NCBI RefSeq assembly: GCF_944324935.1
Contig: NZ_CALUYG010000001.1
Coordinates: forward strand, 62,001-126,000
DNA from: an uncultured Desulfovibrio sp.
GTDB taxonomy: Bacteria; Desulfobacterota; Desulfovibrionia; Desulfovibrionales; Desulfovibrionaceae
DNA length: 64,000 bases
Direction of reading: 5' to 3'
Shown here: in pieces, positions 8,402 through 16,957 of the stretch
Numbering within the stretch: position 1 is the stretch's first letter
How the letters are laid out: each line of letters starts with the position of its first letter
Notes under the pieces: generated by a model
Told to the model about the DNA's origin: nothing
Seen by the model: only the letters and a program-made list of their open reading frames with translations
The model's database searches: none
Translations under genes and position numbers: made by a program

Positions 8402-9070
8402 ATGAGCGTCATGCACGAATTTACCAAGGGCCTCTGGCAGGATCTGCCCCCCTTCCGGCTGGTGCTGGGGCTCTGTCCCACCCTGGCCGTGACCAATTCG
8501 GCCAACAACGGCCTGGGCATGGGGGCGGCCGTCATTTTCGTTCTTGTGCTGTCCAACATGCTCATCTCCATGGTGCGCGGCATCATCCCCAAGAAGGTGC
8601 GCATCGCCTGCTTCATCGTCATCGCGGCCTCGCTGGTGGTGGCGGTGGAACTGCTCATGCAGGCCTACGCCTATCCGCTTTATCAGCAGCTCGGCATTTT
8701 TGTGCCGCTCATCGTGGTGAACTGCATCATCCTGGCCCGGGCCGAAGCCTTTGCCGCCAAGAACGGCGTGGCCGCCTCGGTGGCCGACGGGCTGGGCATC
8801 GGACTGGGCTACACCCTCTCGCTGACCTTCCTGGGGTCGTTGCGCGAGATCCTCGGCAACGGCACCTGGTTCGGCGCGCCGGTCATGTGGGAGGGGTTCG
8901 AACCCTTCCGCATCATGGTACAGGCGCCCGGGGCCTTCATCTGTCTCGGGCTCATCCTGGCGGGCATGAACGTCATCAACGTCTGGCAGGCGCGGCGTAA
9001 GGGCCTGCGGGAACCCGATCCGGTAGGGTGCGGCGGCTGCGGCTGCTGCTCGCTCGACAAGAAGGACTGA
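8402..9070 (+). CDS. rnfE: electron transport complex membrane subunit RnfE with Cys-rich tail
   Basis: A 222-residue subunit with six hydrophobic segments. The conserved LGLCPTLAVTNSANNGLGMG motif near residue 23-42 contains the Cys that, with its partner in RnfA, binds the intramembrane iron centre. The mirror motif in RnfA is NNIVLAQYLGNCPYLGCS. Its C-terminus ends in a short tail with four Cys in seven residues (CGGCGCC) then SLDKKD. That tail is not part of the core fold and could bind metal or a cluster at the membrane surface. The ribosome binding site AGGAGG is five bases from the ATG. Confidence 0.95.
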   Translation: MSVMHEFTKGLWQDLPPFRLVLGLCPTLAVTNSANNGLGMGAAVIFVLVLSNMLISMVRGIIPKKVRIACFIVIAASLVVAVELLMQAYAYPLYQQLGIFVPLIVVNCIILARAEAFAAKNGVAASVADGLGIGLGYTLSLTFLGSLREILGNGTWFGAPVMWEGFEPFRIMVQAPGAFICLGLILAGMNVINVWQARRKGLREPDPVGCGGCGCCSLDKKD

Positions 9071-9082
9071 CAGGAGACGGAT

Positions 9083-9658
9083 ATGGAAATCTTCCAGCTG
9101 TTCATTGCCGCCATCTTCGTCAACAACATCGTCCTTGCCCAGTATCTGGGCAACTGTCCCTACCTGGGCTGCTCCAAGGAAAAAGGGGTGGCGCTGGGCA
9201 TGGGCGGCGCGGTGATCTTCGTCATCATCGTCTCCACGCTCTGCACCTGGATCATCCAGAAGCATGTGCTCGTGCCCTACGGGCTCGGCTACTTGCAGAC
9301 CATCGTCTTCATCCTGGTCATCGCCTCGCTGGTGCAGTTCGTGGAGATGTTCCTCAAGAAGATGGTTCCACCGCTGTATGCGGCGCTGGGCATCTTTCTG
9401 CCGCTCATCACGACGAACTGTGCGGTGATGGGGGTGACCATCCTCGTGCAGCGTGAGGAGTACGACCTGATGACCTCCCTGCTCTACGGGCTGGCCTCCG
9501 GCATGGGCTTCACGCTGGCCCTGCTGTTCATGGCGGGCATCCGTGAGCGTCTGGACACCTGCCGCCTGCCCAAGGCGCTGGCGGGCACGCCCATCGCACT
9601 GATCATGGCCGGCCTCATGTCGCTGGCGTTCATGGGCTTCAAGGGCATGGCGCAGTAG
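9083..9658 (+). CDS. rnfA: electron transport complex membrane subunit RnfA
   Basis: A 191-residue polytopic subunit, homologous to RnfE in inverted topology. The N-terminal NNIVLAQYLGNCPYLGCS carries the cluster-binding Cys, and LPLITTNCAVMG holds the second conserved Cys. It has six hydrophobic segments. It sits 12 bases after rnfE with a CAGGAGAC ribosome binding site. Length and order are as expected for Rnf. Confidence 0.96.
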   Translation: MEIFQLFIAAIFVNNIVLAQYLGNCPYLGCSKEKGVALGMGGAVIFVIIVSTLCTWIIQKHVLVPYGLGYLQTIVFILVIASLVQFVEMFLKKMVPPLYAALGIFLPLITTNCAVMGVTILVQREEYDLMTSLLYGLASGMGFTLALLFMAGIRERLDTCRLPKALAGTPIALIMAGLMSLAFMGFKGMAQ

Positions 9659-9701
9659 CGCCGCCCGAACACGCCGCCTGCGGGCGGATGAGGATTCTGC
9701 T

Positions 9702-10586
9702 ATGGTGACGACATCCATCATCATCCTTTTCGGGCTGGGGCTGCTGGCCTCGGTGGTGCTGGCCGTGGCTTCGCGCGTCTTCTACATCAAGGAGGACCCG
9801 CGCGTGGAGGCCGTGCTGGAGGTCCTGCCGGGCGCCAATTGCGGCGGCTGCGGCTTTGCCGGCTGCGAAGGCTATGCCGCCGCGGTGGTCAACGACCCCA
9901 AGATCCCGGCCAACAGCTGCTGTGCCGGCGGCGCGCAGACCAGCATCGCCGTGGGCGAGCTGACCGGCAAGACCGTGACCGAGGCCGAGCCCCTCATGTC
10001 GCTGCGCCGCTGCGACAAGGTGGCGGGCAATGTGGCGCTGCGCTACCAGTATCAGGGCATGCCCTCCTGTGCGGCGGCGGCCATGCTGCGCGGCGGCGTG
10101 GACAATTGCCAGTATTCCTGCCTCGGTTTCGGCGACTGCGTCATGGGCTGCCCCTTTGAGGCCATGCGGATCGTCAACGGACTCGTGCAGGTGGACGCCC
10201 GCAAGTGCATCGGCTGCGGGCGCTGCGTGCAGACCTGCCCGCGCGGCGTGCTGGAGCTCGTGCCCAAGCGGGCCCGTGTGGCCGTGTACTGCAATACGCG
10301 CGACAAGCTGCGCGCCGTGACCGACATCTGCGACAGCGGCTGCATCAAGTGTTGCAAGTGCGTCAAGGTCTGCCCGGCCAGGGCCGTACGTCTGGAAAAC
10401 AACCGTATCGTCATCGACCAGCTGCAATGTCTTTCCTATGGCGGCGAGTGCGGCGAGGCCTGTGTGGCCAACTGCCCGCGGCATATCTTCCGCTATACGC
10501 GGGGCCTCATGGAGGAGATCCGCCCCGTCTCCGGGATCATCCCCCAGACAGGCAGCGCAGCCCCCCAGGCTTCTGCCCAGGAGTAA
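9702..10586 (+). CDS. rnfB: electron transport complex iron-sulfur subunit RnfB
   Basis: A 294-residue subunit that accepts electrons from ferredoxin. It has an N-terminal membrane helix (residues about 4-25), then the 4Fe-4S domain GANCGGCGFAGCEGY (about 44-58) with further Cys at SCC. A ferredoxin-like region follows with CIGCGRCVQTCP, CIKCCKCVKVCP and a C-terminal CGEACVANCP element, plus a Cys-rich CQYSCLGFGDCVMGCP stretch. This is the multi-cluster form seen in many anaerobes. A 43-base gap separates it from rnfA, and GATGAGGA precedes the ATG. Confidence 0.95.
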   Translation: MVTTSIIILFGLGLLASVVLAVASRVFYIKEDPRVEAVLEVLPGANCGGCGFAGCEGYAAAVVNDPKIPANSCCAGGAQTSIAVGELTGKTVTEAEPLMSLRRCDKVAGNVALRYQYQGMPSCAAAAMLRGGVDNCQYSCLGFGDCVMGCPFEAMRIVNGLVQVDARKCIGCGRCVQTCPRGVLELVPKRARVAVYCNTRDKLRAVTDICDSGCIKCCKCVKVCPARAVRLENNRIVIDQLQCLSYGGECGEACVANCPRHIFRYTRGLMEEIRPVSGIIPQTGSAAPQASAQE

Positions 10587-10590
10587 CGCC

Positions 10591-11586
10591 ATGACCAAGT
10601 CTTGCTCTTTTTCTCGTCCTCTTGCCCGTCGCGATTTCCTGCGCGGTCTGCTGCTGGGTGGCGGCGCGCTGGCCGGGATGGCGCTGCTGCCGGGGCCTGT
10701 GCGGGCGCTGGCCCTGCCGGATGCCGCGCCGTATGCGCGTACGGAACTCTTCATGGGAACGTTCGTGCGGGTGCAGATCGCCGGATGCGGCGAGGCGCAG
10801 GCGTCCGAAGCCGCGGAGCGCGCCCTGGCGCTGGGGCGGCGGCTGGCCTCCGTCTATGACCGGCACGACGGCGGCTCCCCCGTGAGCGTGCTCAACGCGC
10901 AGGGCAGCCTGGCGGACGCCCCCGCCGCGTTGCGCGCTCTGCTGGAGCGGGCGGCGACCCTCCATGCCCGTACCCCGCTGTTCGACGTGAGCGTGCTGCC
11001 GCTGCTGGAATGGCGGCGGACGGCGGGAGCCGGCGCGGACGCCGCTCCCCGGGAGCTGCGCGAGCTCGTGGATGCCCGGGCCGTCCGGGTGGACGGCGGC
11101 CGGATACGGCTGCTCAGGCAGGGTATGGGAATCACGCTGGACGGCATAGCCAAGGGCGCGGTGGCGGACGCCATCTCCGACGAGCTGCTCCGCTGCGGCT
11201 GCGCCGATCACCTGGTGGATGCGGGCGGTGACATCGTGGCCCGCGGCCTTGCCGGGGGCGGCCGCCCCTGGAGCGTTGCCGTGGAAGATCCTCAGAAGCG
11301 CGGCAGGTATCCCGCGATCCTGCCTCTGCGGGATCAGGCCATAGCCACGTCCGGCGATTATGAGCAGCCTGCCGCGCATCTGTGCGATCCGCGCAGCGGC
11401 GCGGCCTCGCGCCTGCGTTCGTGCAGCGTGCTGGCGGACCGCTGCGTGCTGGCCGATGCGCTGGCCACCGGCCTTTCTCTTCTGCCGGCCGCGCGTGTGG
11501 CGGAAGCCGCCGCGGGCCATGCCGCGGCGTCGCTGGCCGTGGATGCCGGGGGACGGACGCTGTCCTCGCCGAACTGGCCCGCCTGA
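10591..11586 (+). CDS. apbE: FAD:protein FMN transferase ApbE (Tat-exported)
   Basis: A 331-residue protein that transfers FMN from FAD to Thr residues of Rnf-type flavoproteins in the periplasm. The N-terminus has a twin-arginine signal (RRDFLRGLLLGGGALAGMA), so it is likely exported folded or anchored. Family landmarks are MGTFVRVQI near residue 53, GITLDGIAKGAVADA and HLVDAGGDIVARG in the middle. The start at 10591 gives the Tat signal directly; it is four bases after rnfB. Its place at the end of the rnf operon fits its role in flavinylating RnfG. Confidence 0.94.
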   Translation: MTKSCSFSRPLARRDFLRGLLLGGGALAGMALLPGPVRALALPDAAPYARTELFMGTFVRVQIAGCGEAQASEAAERALALGRRLASVYDRHDGGSPVSVLNAQGSLADAPAALRALLERAATLHARTPLFDVSVLPLLEWRRTAGAGADAAPRELRELVDARAVRVDGGRIRLLRQGMGITLDGIAKGAVADAISDELLRCGCADHLVDAGGDIVARGLAGGGRPWSVAVEDPQKRGRYPAILPLRDQAIATSGDYEQPAAHLCDPRSGAASRLRSCSVLADRCVLADALATGLSLLPAARVAEAAAGHAAASLAVDAGGRTLSSPNWPA

Positions 11587-11635
11587 GCGAGGCGCTTCCC
11601 GCCTTGCGACGGGTCCGCAACCGCTGATCAATCTG

Positions 11636-11660
11636 GGGAGAGCATGCGCTCTCCCTTTTT
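11636..11660 (+). terminator. intrinsic terminator of rnf operon
   Basis: GGGAGAGC-ATGC-GCTCTCCC (8-bp perfect stem) followed by TTTTT, about 50 bases after the apbE stop. Confidence 0.92.
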
Positions 11661-11706
11661 CATTTCGTGCGCGCGGCTCGTGTCGGCGGGCACGGACCTT
11701 TCCGCC

Positions 11707-11734
11707 TTGTCAATATTCTAGGAATATTCTAGAA
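11707..11734 (+). promoter_or_regulatory. promoter region with AATATTC palindrome
   Basis: TTGTCA (11707-11712) starts an AT-rich stretch containing the perfect dyad AATATTC-TAG-GAATATT (11712-11728) followed by TTCTAGAA (11727-11734). A -10 box at the expected distance is weak (TAGAAA), as would suit an activator-dependent or tightly repressed promoter. It lies 58 bases before the TPR gene. Confidence 0.4.
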
Positions 11735-11792
11735 AAAAGAGTTCATCGTCCACCGGAGCGCACGCTCCGATCCCCAAAAAGAGAAAACAGCC

Positions 11793-12629
11793 ATGTCCCG
11801 TTCCAAACGAAAAACCTCCGCGCGGCGCAACGCCTCCGCTGCCGCCACCCTCGCTCCCCTCCCCGTAACGCCTCCGGCGGGACCGGAAAAGGCCGTCCTC
11901 GACATGCCGTCCCCTCCCGCTTCGCTCCCCCTGCCGGGCAGCATCCCCCCATCCACGGCCGGGAACGGGCGGACGGGCGTCTCCGGGCTCACCTGCGCGC
12001 TGTGCTGCATCATATGTCTGCTGGCCGGCCTCATGCTGGGCAACCTGCTGCCGCATGTCCTCGGGAAAAACGCCGGCACGCCGCCCGCCGCGCCTGCCGC
12101 CGGTCCGTCGCCGGCAGCGTCATCCGCCGTCAGTCCCGCCCCTGCGGCCACCTCCGGGCAGGCCGCGTCCGCGCCCGCGCCGGCGGCGAACGTGAGCAGC
12201 GAGCAGCAAACGCACATCAGCCACCTGGAAAAGAGCCTTGCCGCCAATCCGCAGGATGTGGCCAGCTGGACCGAGCTGGGCAATGCCTATTTTGATACGC
12301 ACCAGCCGCTCAAGGCCATCGCCGCCTATGAGCGCTCGCTCGCGCTGCGGCCCGGCAACCCCAACGTGCTGACGGATCTCGGCATCATGTACCGGGAAAG
12401 CGGTCAGCCCGAACGGGCGCTGGAGTGCTTCGACCTGGCTATGCAGGCTGCGCCTTCGCATGAGCAGGCACGCTTCAACAAGGGCGTCGTCCTGCTGTTC
12501 GACCTGCACAGGCATGCCGAGGCCAAGGCCGTCTGGCAGGAACTGCTACGCCTGAATCCCCGGGCGACTGCCCCGGACGGAACCGGGCTGCGGACGCTCA
12601 TCGAGCAATGCGACAAGCCCTTACCCTAA
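11793..12629 (+). CDS. membrane-anchored TPR protein
   Basis: A 278-residue protein of unknown function. The N-terminal 65 residues are basic and Pro/Ala-rich, then comes one hydrophobic segment at about 67-92 (ALCCIICLLAGLMLGNLLPHVLG), an Ala/Pro linker, and at least three tetratricopeptide repeats from about residue 140 (WTELGNAYFDTHQPLKAIAAYERSL, then LTDLGIMYRESGQPERALECFD, then a third). TPRs mediate protein-protein contacts. The gene lies 21 bases upstream of the large degenerate sensor gene and probably shares its transcript, so it may be a partner of that protein. Confidence 0.8.
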   Translation: MSRSKRKTSARRNASAAATLAPLPVTPPAGPEKAVLDMPSPPASLPLPGSIPPSTAGNGRTGVSGLTCALCCIICLLAGLMLGNLLPHVLGKNAGTPPAAPAAGPSPAASSAVSPAPAATSGQAASAPAPAANVSSEQQTHISHLEKSLAANPQDVASWTELGNAYFDTHQPLKAIAAYERSLALRPGNPNVLTDLGIMYRESGQPERALECFDLAMQAAPSHEQARFNKGVVLLFDLHRHAEAKAVWQELLRLNPRATAPDGTGLRTLIEQCDKPLP

Positions 12630-12650
12630 GCCTGAGGCCGGAGGAAAGCC

Positions 12651-15600
12651 ATGTTTGAACGCATCCATATGGCGGTTCCCGCCGTGAGCCCGTCCCGTCG
12701 TCGGCCATTCATCCTGCCCGTGCTGCTGACGCTTCTGCTCAGCGCCGCAACGGCCGGGGCGGCCGTCCTGACGCCGCCCGCACCGCAGGCCGCGCCGTCT
12801 GGACAGGCGGACGTCGTCCCCGCGCACCTGAGCCGGCCCAGCCTGTCCCTGCTGCCCTTCCTCCAGGTTTACATCGACACCACGGGGGAGATGGATGTGG
12901 AAGAGGTGGCCGCCCTGCCGCCCGACAAGCATTTCGTGCCGCTGGACGTCCGGCGGCTGCCGCATGTGGCGGGGGTGACCTGGCTGCGCTTCGTGCTCGA
13001 TGCGGCGGCGCCCGGGCAGGAAAACAGCGCCGTCCTTCTGGATATGGGCGAAAGCGTGCCCGGCACGCCCACCCTCTATAACCCGTTGTTCGATACGCTG
13101 AGCAATACGGTGGAATGGCGGGAAAACACGCCCACCTCCCGTAATGTCCTGCTGCTGCCCAAGGCCGGCAATGAGGCGCAGGTCTGCTTCCTGCGGCTGG
13201 ACGGCCTGCCCGGGCTGTGGTTCTCGCCCATGCTGCGCACGCCGCACAATGCGGCCACCGATCTTACCGGCCTGGCGTCGAAGAGCGCGCTGGTGGCGCT
13301 GGCGGTCGTCATGCTGCTCTGTCTGCTGCGCGGCCTGTCGGAACACGGCCAGTGGCGCATCTGGACGGCCCTCTATGTGGCGGCGGCGCTGGTGCAGGGA
13401 TATTTCGGCGTTCCCGGCAACGGCGCGGGGCATTTTTCCCTTGAGGATGCGGCGGCCCTGCTGACGCCGGGGCTGGCGCTCATGTTCCTGCCGCATGTGG
13501 GGCGTCATCTCATGCAGACGCGCGGGCGGCATCGCTTCCTTGACGTACAGTTCATCCTGCTGGTGCTGCCCGGCGCGGCTCTGGCCCTCCTGCCGCTGGT
13601 GCCGGACATGGCCTGGACGGCGCGTTATCTGCCGCTCTGGCCCGTCGGCTGCCTGTTGTGCGTGCCCACGGCCACGGCGGCCTGTCTCATGGGCCTGCCC
13701 GGGGCACGGCGCTTTTTGCTGGGGGTCCTCCTGCCGCCCGCTGCGGTGGCGGCGGCGGTCCTGGGGCTGGACCTCGGTTATGCTCCCAGCGTGCTGGCCT
13801 CGCTGCCGCTCTGGGGCACGGCCCTGAGCGCGCTGGCCATTACGGCAACGGCCGTTCCCCGGCAGGAAGAGGAGGAAGGGGAGGGAGAAGCCCCCATCGA
13901 GCTGACCATGCCCGCGGTCGAGCCGGGCACGCTTTTGCTGGATGACGGGCCGCTGCGTCTCGATGCGCCGTCGTCGGCCGAACGTCTGCCCCTGCTGGAC
14001 GATCCCAATTTGCGGCTGCTGCCTTCCGGCGGGGAGAGCATAGCCCTGCCCCGGATGGATGAGGAAACGCCGCCGCGCGAAGAAGCGCCCGCACCGCTCC
14101 GTCCCGAACCGTCCCCCGCGGAATCGTCCCGGCCGGAAGCGCCCGCCGCACGGCCTGCGCCCGACCGGCTGGACGCCGAGCGCCTGGAAGAGGCCCTGCG
14201 TCGCCCGCTGGACGATCTCATGCGGGAAACGGCCGTGCTGGAACAGTGTTCCCTGCCGCCGTCCGCACGGGAAACGGCCCGGAACATGACGTCGGCCGCC
14301 CGTCAGATGCTGGCCGTGCTGCGAGACCCCGCCAGCATCCTGCCCGGCATATCCGCCCCCGCCTTGCAGGAGACCTTCGATCTTCAGGAGCTCATGCGGT
14401 CGGTGCATGATTCCGTGGCCGCGGCGGCGGAAAATGACGGCATCGCGCTGGCCTGGTATATGCCGCCCTACCTGCCTTCCTTCTACAGCGGCGAGTATCG
14501 GGCGCTCGACGCCGTGCTGCGGGAGCTGCTGGAAAGCGCCGTACGGGCGACCCGACAGGGGGCCGTGCATTTTTCCGTGCGCCGTGTGCCGGACAGCGAC
14601 GACCCCGGGCATCTGCTCTTCACCGTGCAGGACAGCGGTTCGGGCACGCCGCCGGCGGAACGCTCCAGTCTGGCCCTGAGCCATGTCTGGGAGCTGGCCG
14701 GGCGGTGCAACGGTTTCCTCAGCGCCGAATGCGGCATCAGAGGGGCGACCATCGCCTTTACCCTGCATCTTGAACCGGTGGAAGGCGTCAGCGAAACGCC
14801 CGCCGCCGCTGCCACGACACCGTCGGGCAAGACGGCGCGCCGGGCGCGTATCCTCGTCTGCACCCCCGGGGCTATGGATCGCCAGGCGCTGGTGCACATG
14901 CTGGACGGTCTTTCCTGCGTGGTGCTGCAGGCGCGGACGCTGCCGGAAGCCCTGGCCCTGCATGAACAGCGCCCGGTCACCATGCTCATCGCCGCCGGTA
15001 CGCAGGCATCCGTCAAGGCTCAGGAAACGCTGGACCGCTTCCGGCAGCGGGCCACGGCGGCGCATTTGCCGGTATTCGGCGCCATCGCCGTTACGGAGGA
15101 CGACAGCCAGTGGGATGCCCTGGCAAAGGCCGGCTTTACGCATGCCTTGCTGGAGCCGGTGGATCGGGAGGCCCTGCGGCAGACGGTGAGGGAGATCCTC
15201 GACGCCTTTTTCGGCAGCCAGGGGGCGGAGTCCGCCACGCACGACGAAATGCCCGGAGAACATCCCGCCGGGTTCCCGCCGCTTTCCGGGCTGCTGGTTC
15301 GGCAGACGTCCGCCCAGCCGCCATCCGCCCAGCCGCCGTTCGGGCAGGCGGGCGACGCCGTTTCGGGAACGACCGCGACAGCGGCCGCCGGGGAGGCGTC
15401 GGCAATGTCGGACGAGGAACGGACCGGCGATACGCCGGCGGACAGCGCGCCGCTCACGTCCGCAGAGGAGCGGAGCGCAACGCCCGATGCGACGCCGGCC
15501 CCTGCCGTGGCTGCGGATGCCGCCCAGGATGCGCGCCCGGCCATCGACAACCGCTGGGGCGAGGGGGCTCCGTCCGTGACGGAAGCGGCGGAAGCAGCTC

Positions 15601-16910
15601 CCCCGGCCGCGGACAAGGACGCAAAGGCGGCGGACGAGCTGCCGGCCATCGACAATCAATGGGGTGCGGCGTCTGATGCGGCCGCCGCGGATGAGCTGCC
15701 GGCCATCGACAATCAGTGGGGGCGGCCCGCGCCGGCTGACGCGCGATCTGCGTCACCGGCTCAGGCGGAGATGTCCGCCGCCGCATCCGACGGGGAAGCC
15801 GTCCTGAACGGGGACGCCGACCAGCCCGGTCAGCCCGAACAGGCCGAACGGATCGCGCCTCAGTGCGCGCCGCTCGAGGCTGAGACGGCCGCCCCGGCAT
15901 CGTCGGTCGCGGCGGGGGATGATGACGGCGCGACGCCTGTCGTACCTGCTGCGCCCGTCGCATCCGCTGCGCCAGACCAGATGCCACGTCCGGCGGAGGC
16001 CGGGAGTGTGACCGTCGGGGAGCCCGTACCCCAGACTCCACCCGCCGCCGGGGACTTCCTTGAATGGGTGGGCGAACCGACGCCCATCCCGTCCAGCCGC
16101 CCCCGCGAAGCGGCGGGCCGTGCCTCCGGCAGGCAGGCTGCCGCGCCGGAGACGACATCCGCCGGGGCCGCCGATCAGCCGCTGACCCTGACCATGCAGG
16201 AAGCCCTCAGGGCCGCGGAACAGGAGCAGCGGCAGACGGCGCCGAAGGCCGCGCCCGAGGCGGTGGATCGCCCGGCGAATCCCGCGACGGCCGCCACGGA
16301 CGCCGGCCCTGAGGGGGAAGACGGCGCGGGCGTGCCCTCCCTCCTGCGGCGGGTACTGGGGCGCTTGCAGGGACACGGCGAAAGCTCCGCCACGCCCGCC
16401 GGGCCGCAAAGCGGCCGGGCCCGGGCGGCTGAGGCACGTCGTCAGGCCGTGTCCGAGGCCGCGCCGGCACGAAGCGTCACCGTCAGGGAGCCTGTCGCCG
16501 TCAGCACGCCGCCCGAGGGTGCGCCGTCCGGGCCCGTGTCCGTGCAGGCTCCCGCCGCTGCGGCGAGGCCGGCGCAGCCCCAGCCGGGCCCCGTCGCGCC
16601 CGCGCCCGTCCATGATGGCGGAGCGGAGGCGGCGGATCAGGAGATGCTGGATCTCGTCGCCCGCTTCGATGCGGCCGTGCGCAAGGCCCAGCAGGCCTTT
16701 GCCAACGGCAATTGTCCGACCGTCGCGGTGGCGGCCGAAAGTATCGCCCGCGATGCGGACGCCTTCGGTTTCCGCTCTCTGGGGCGCATGGCGCGCTGTG
16801 TGGAGCAGGCGGGTCGCCATGGGGATCTGGGGGCGCTCCGCGATCTGCTGCCCGATCTGGTGTCGCAGGTGGAGCGAAACCGCATCGCCATCCAGAAGGA
16901 ATTGCGGTAA
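12651..16910 (+). CDS. giant 7TMR-DISM-like sensor with degenerate kinase, receiver and Hpt domains
   Basis: 1419 residues. Visible order: signal peptide (about 19-38); extracellular sensor domain (about 60-200, WLRFVL then LYNPLFD) like 7TMR-DISMED2; about seven membrane helices (about 210-405); acidic/Pro linker; a histidine-kinase-like unit (about 508-710); a receiver-like domain (about 730-860); a long Ala/Pro-rich region (about 880-1320); and an Hpt-like helical domain (about 1330-1419). The kinase His position is Glu514 (EEALRRPLDD), the N-box Asn residues are Glu625 and Ser629, and only the D-box DSGSGT (661) is kept. The receiver has CT instead of the acidic pair (737-738), Ala781/Ala782 where Asp is expected, and LLEPV in place of KP. 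The Hpt His is Glu1363. The linker carries three AIDNxWG repeats. It follows the TPR gene with a GGAGG ribosome binding site. It probably signals by protein interaction, not phosphotransfer (inference). Confidence 0.75.
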   Translation: MFERIHMAVPAVSPSRRRPFILPVLLTLLLSAATAGAAVLTPPAPQAAPSGQADVVPAHLSRPSLSLLPFLQVYIDTTGEMDVEEVAALPPDKHFVPLDVRRLPHVAGVTWLRFVLDAAAPGQENSAVLLDMGESVPGTPTLYNPLFDTLSNTVEWRENTPTSRNVLLLPKAGNEAQVCFLRLDGLPGLWFSPMLRTPHNAATDLTGLASKSALVALAVVMLLCLLRGLSEHGQWRIWTALYVAAALVQGYFGVPGNGAGHFSLEDAAALLTPGLALMFLPHVGRHLMQTRGRHRFLDVQFILLVLPGAALALLPLVPDMAWTARYLPLWPVGCLLCVPTATAACLMGLPGARRFLLGVLLPPAAVAAAVLGLDLGYAPSVLASLPLWGTALSALAITATAVPRQEEEEGEGEAPIELTMPAVEPGTLLLDDGPLRLDAPSSAERLPLLDDPNLRLLPSGGESIALPRMDEETPPREEAPAPLRPEPSPAESSRPEAPAARPAPDRLDAERLEEALRRPLDDLMRETAVLEQCSLPPSARETARNMTSAARQMLAVLRDPASILPGISAPALQETFDLQELMRSVHDSVAAAAENDGIALAWYMPPYLPSFYSGEYRALDAVLRELLESAVRATRQGAVHFSVRRVPDSDDPGHLLFTVQDSGSGTPPAERSSLALSHVWELAGRCNGFLSAECGIRGATIAFTLHLEPVEGVSETPAAAATTPSGKTARRARILVCTPGAMDRQALVHMLDGLSCVVLQARTLPEALALHEQRPVTMLIAAGTQASVKAQETLDRFRQRATAAHLPVFGAIAVTEDDSQWDALAKAGFTHALLEPVDREALRQTVREILDAFFGSQGAESATHDEMPGEHPAGFPPLSGLLVRQTSAQPPSAQPPFGQAGDAVSGTTATAAAGEASAMSDEERTGDTPADSAPLTSAEERSATPDATPAPAVAADAAQDARPAIDNRWGEGAPSVTEAAEAAPPAADKDAKAADELPAIDNQWGAASDAAAADELPAIDNQWGRPAPADARSASPAQAEMSAAASDGEAVLNGDADQPGQPEQAERIAPQCAPLEAETAAPASSVAAGDDDGATPVVPAAPVASAAPDQMPRPAEAGSVTVGEPVPQTPPAAGDFLEWVGEPTPIPSSRPREAAGRASGRQAAAPETTSAGAADQPLTLTMQEALRAAEQEQRQTAPKAAPEAVDRPANPATAATDAGPEGEDGAGVPSLLRRVLGRLQGHGESSATPAGPQSGRARAAEARRQAVSEAAPARSVTVREPVAVSTPPEGAPSGPVSVQAPAAAARPAQPQPGPVAPAPVHDGGAEAADQEMLDLVARFDAAVRKAQQAFANGNCPTVAVAAESIARDADAFGFRSLGRMARCVEQAGRHGDLGALRDLLPDLVSQVERNRIAIQKELR
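15536..15721 (+). repeat. three AIDN[QR]WG peptide repeats in linker of the degenerate sensor
   Basis: Within the low-complexity linker the motif PAIDN[QR]WG occurs three times (about 15538-15560, 15643-15663 and 15698-15721). The last two copies also share ADELPAIDNQWG and near-identical DNA. In a region where nothing else is conserved in pattern, this looks like a short linear binding motif. Confidence 0.6.
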
Positions 16911-16957
16911 CGGCTCCGGCCCGCTCCGGCGGGCCGGAAAGGGGTGGTGTGCCGCTC

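Noticed and set aside
12621..15659. 1012-codon frame opposite the degenerate sensor gene
   Set aside because: Arg/Gly/Gln/His-rich shadow of a real gene with signal peptide, ribosome binding site and domain order on the plus strand.
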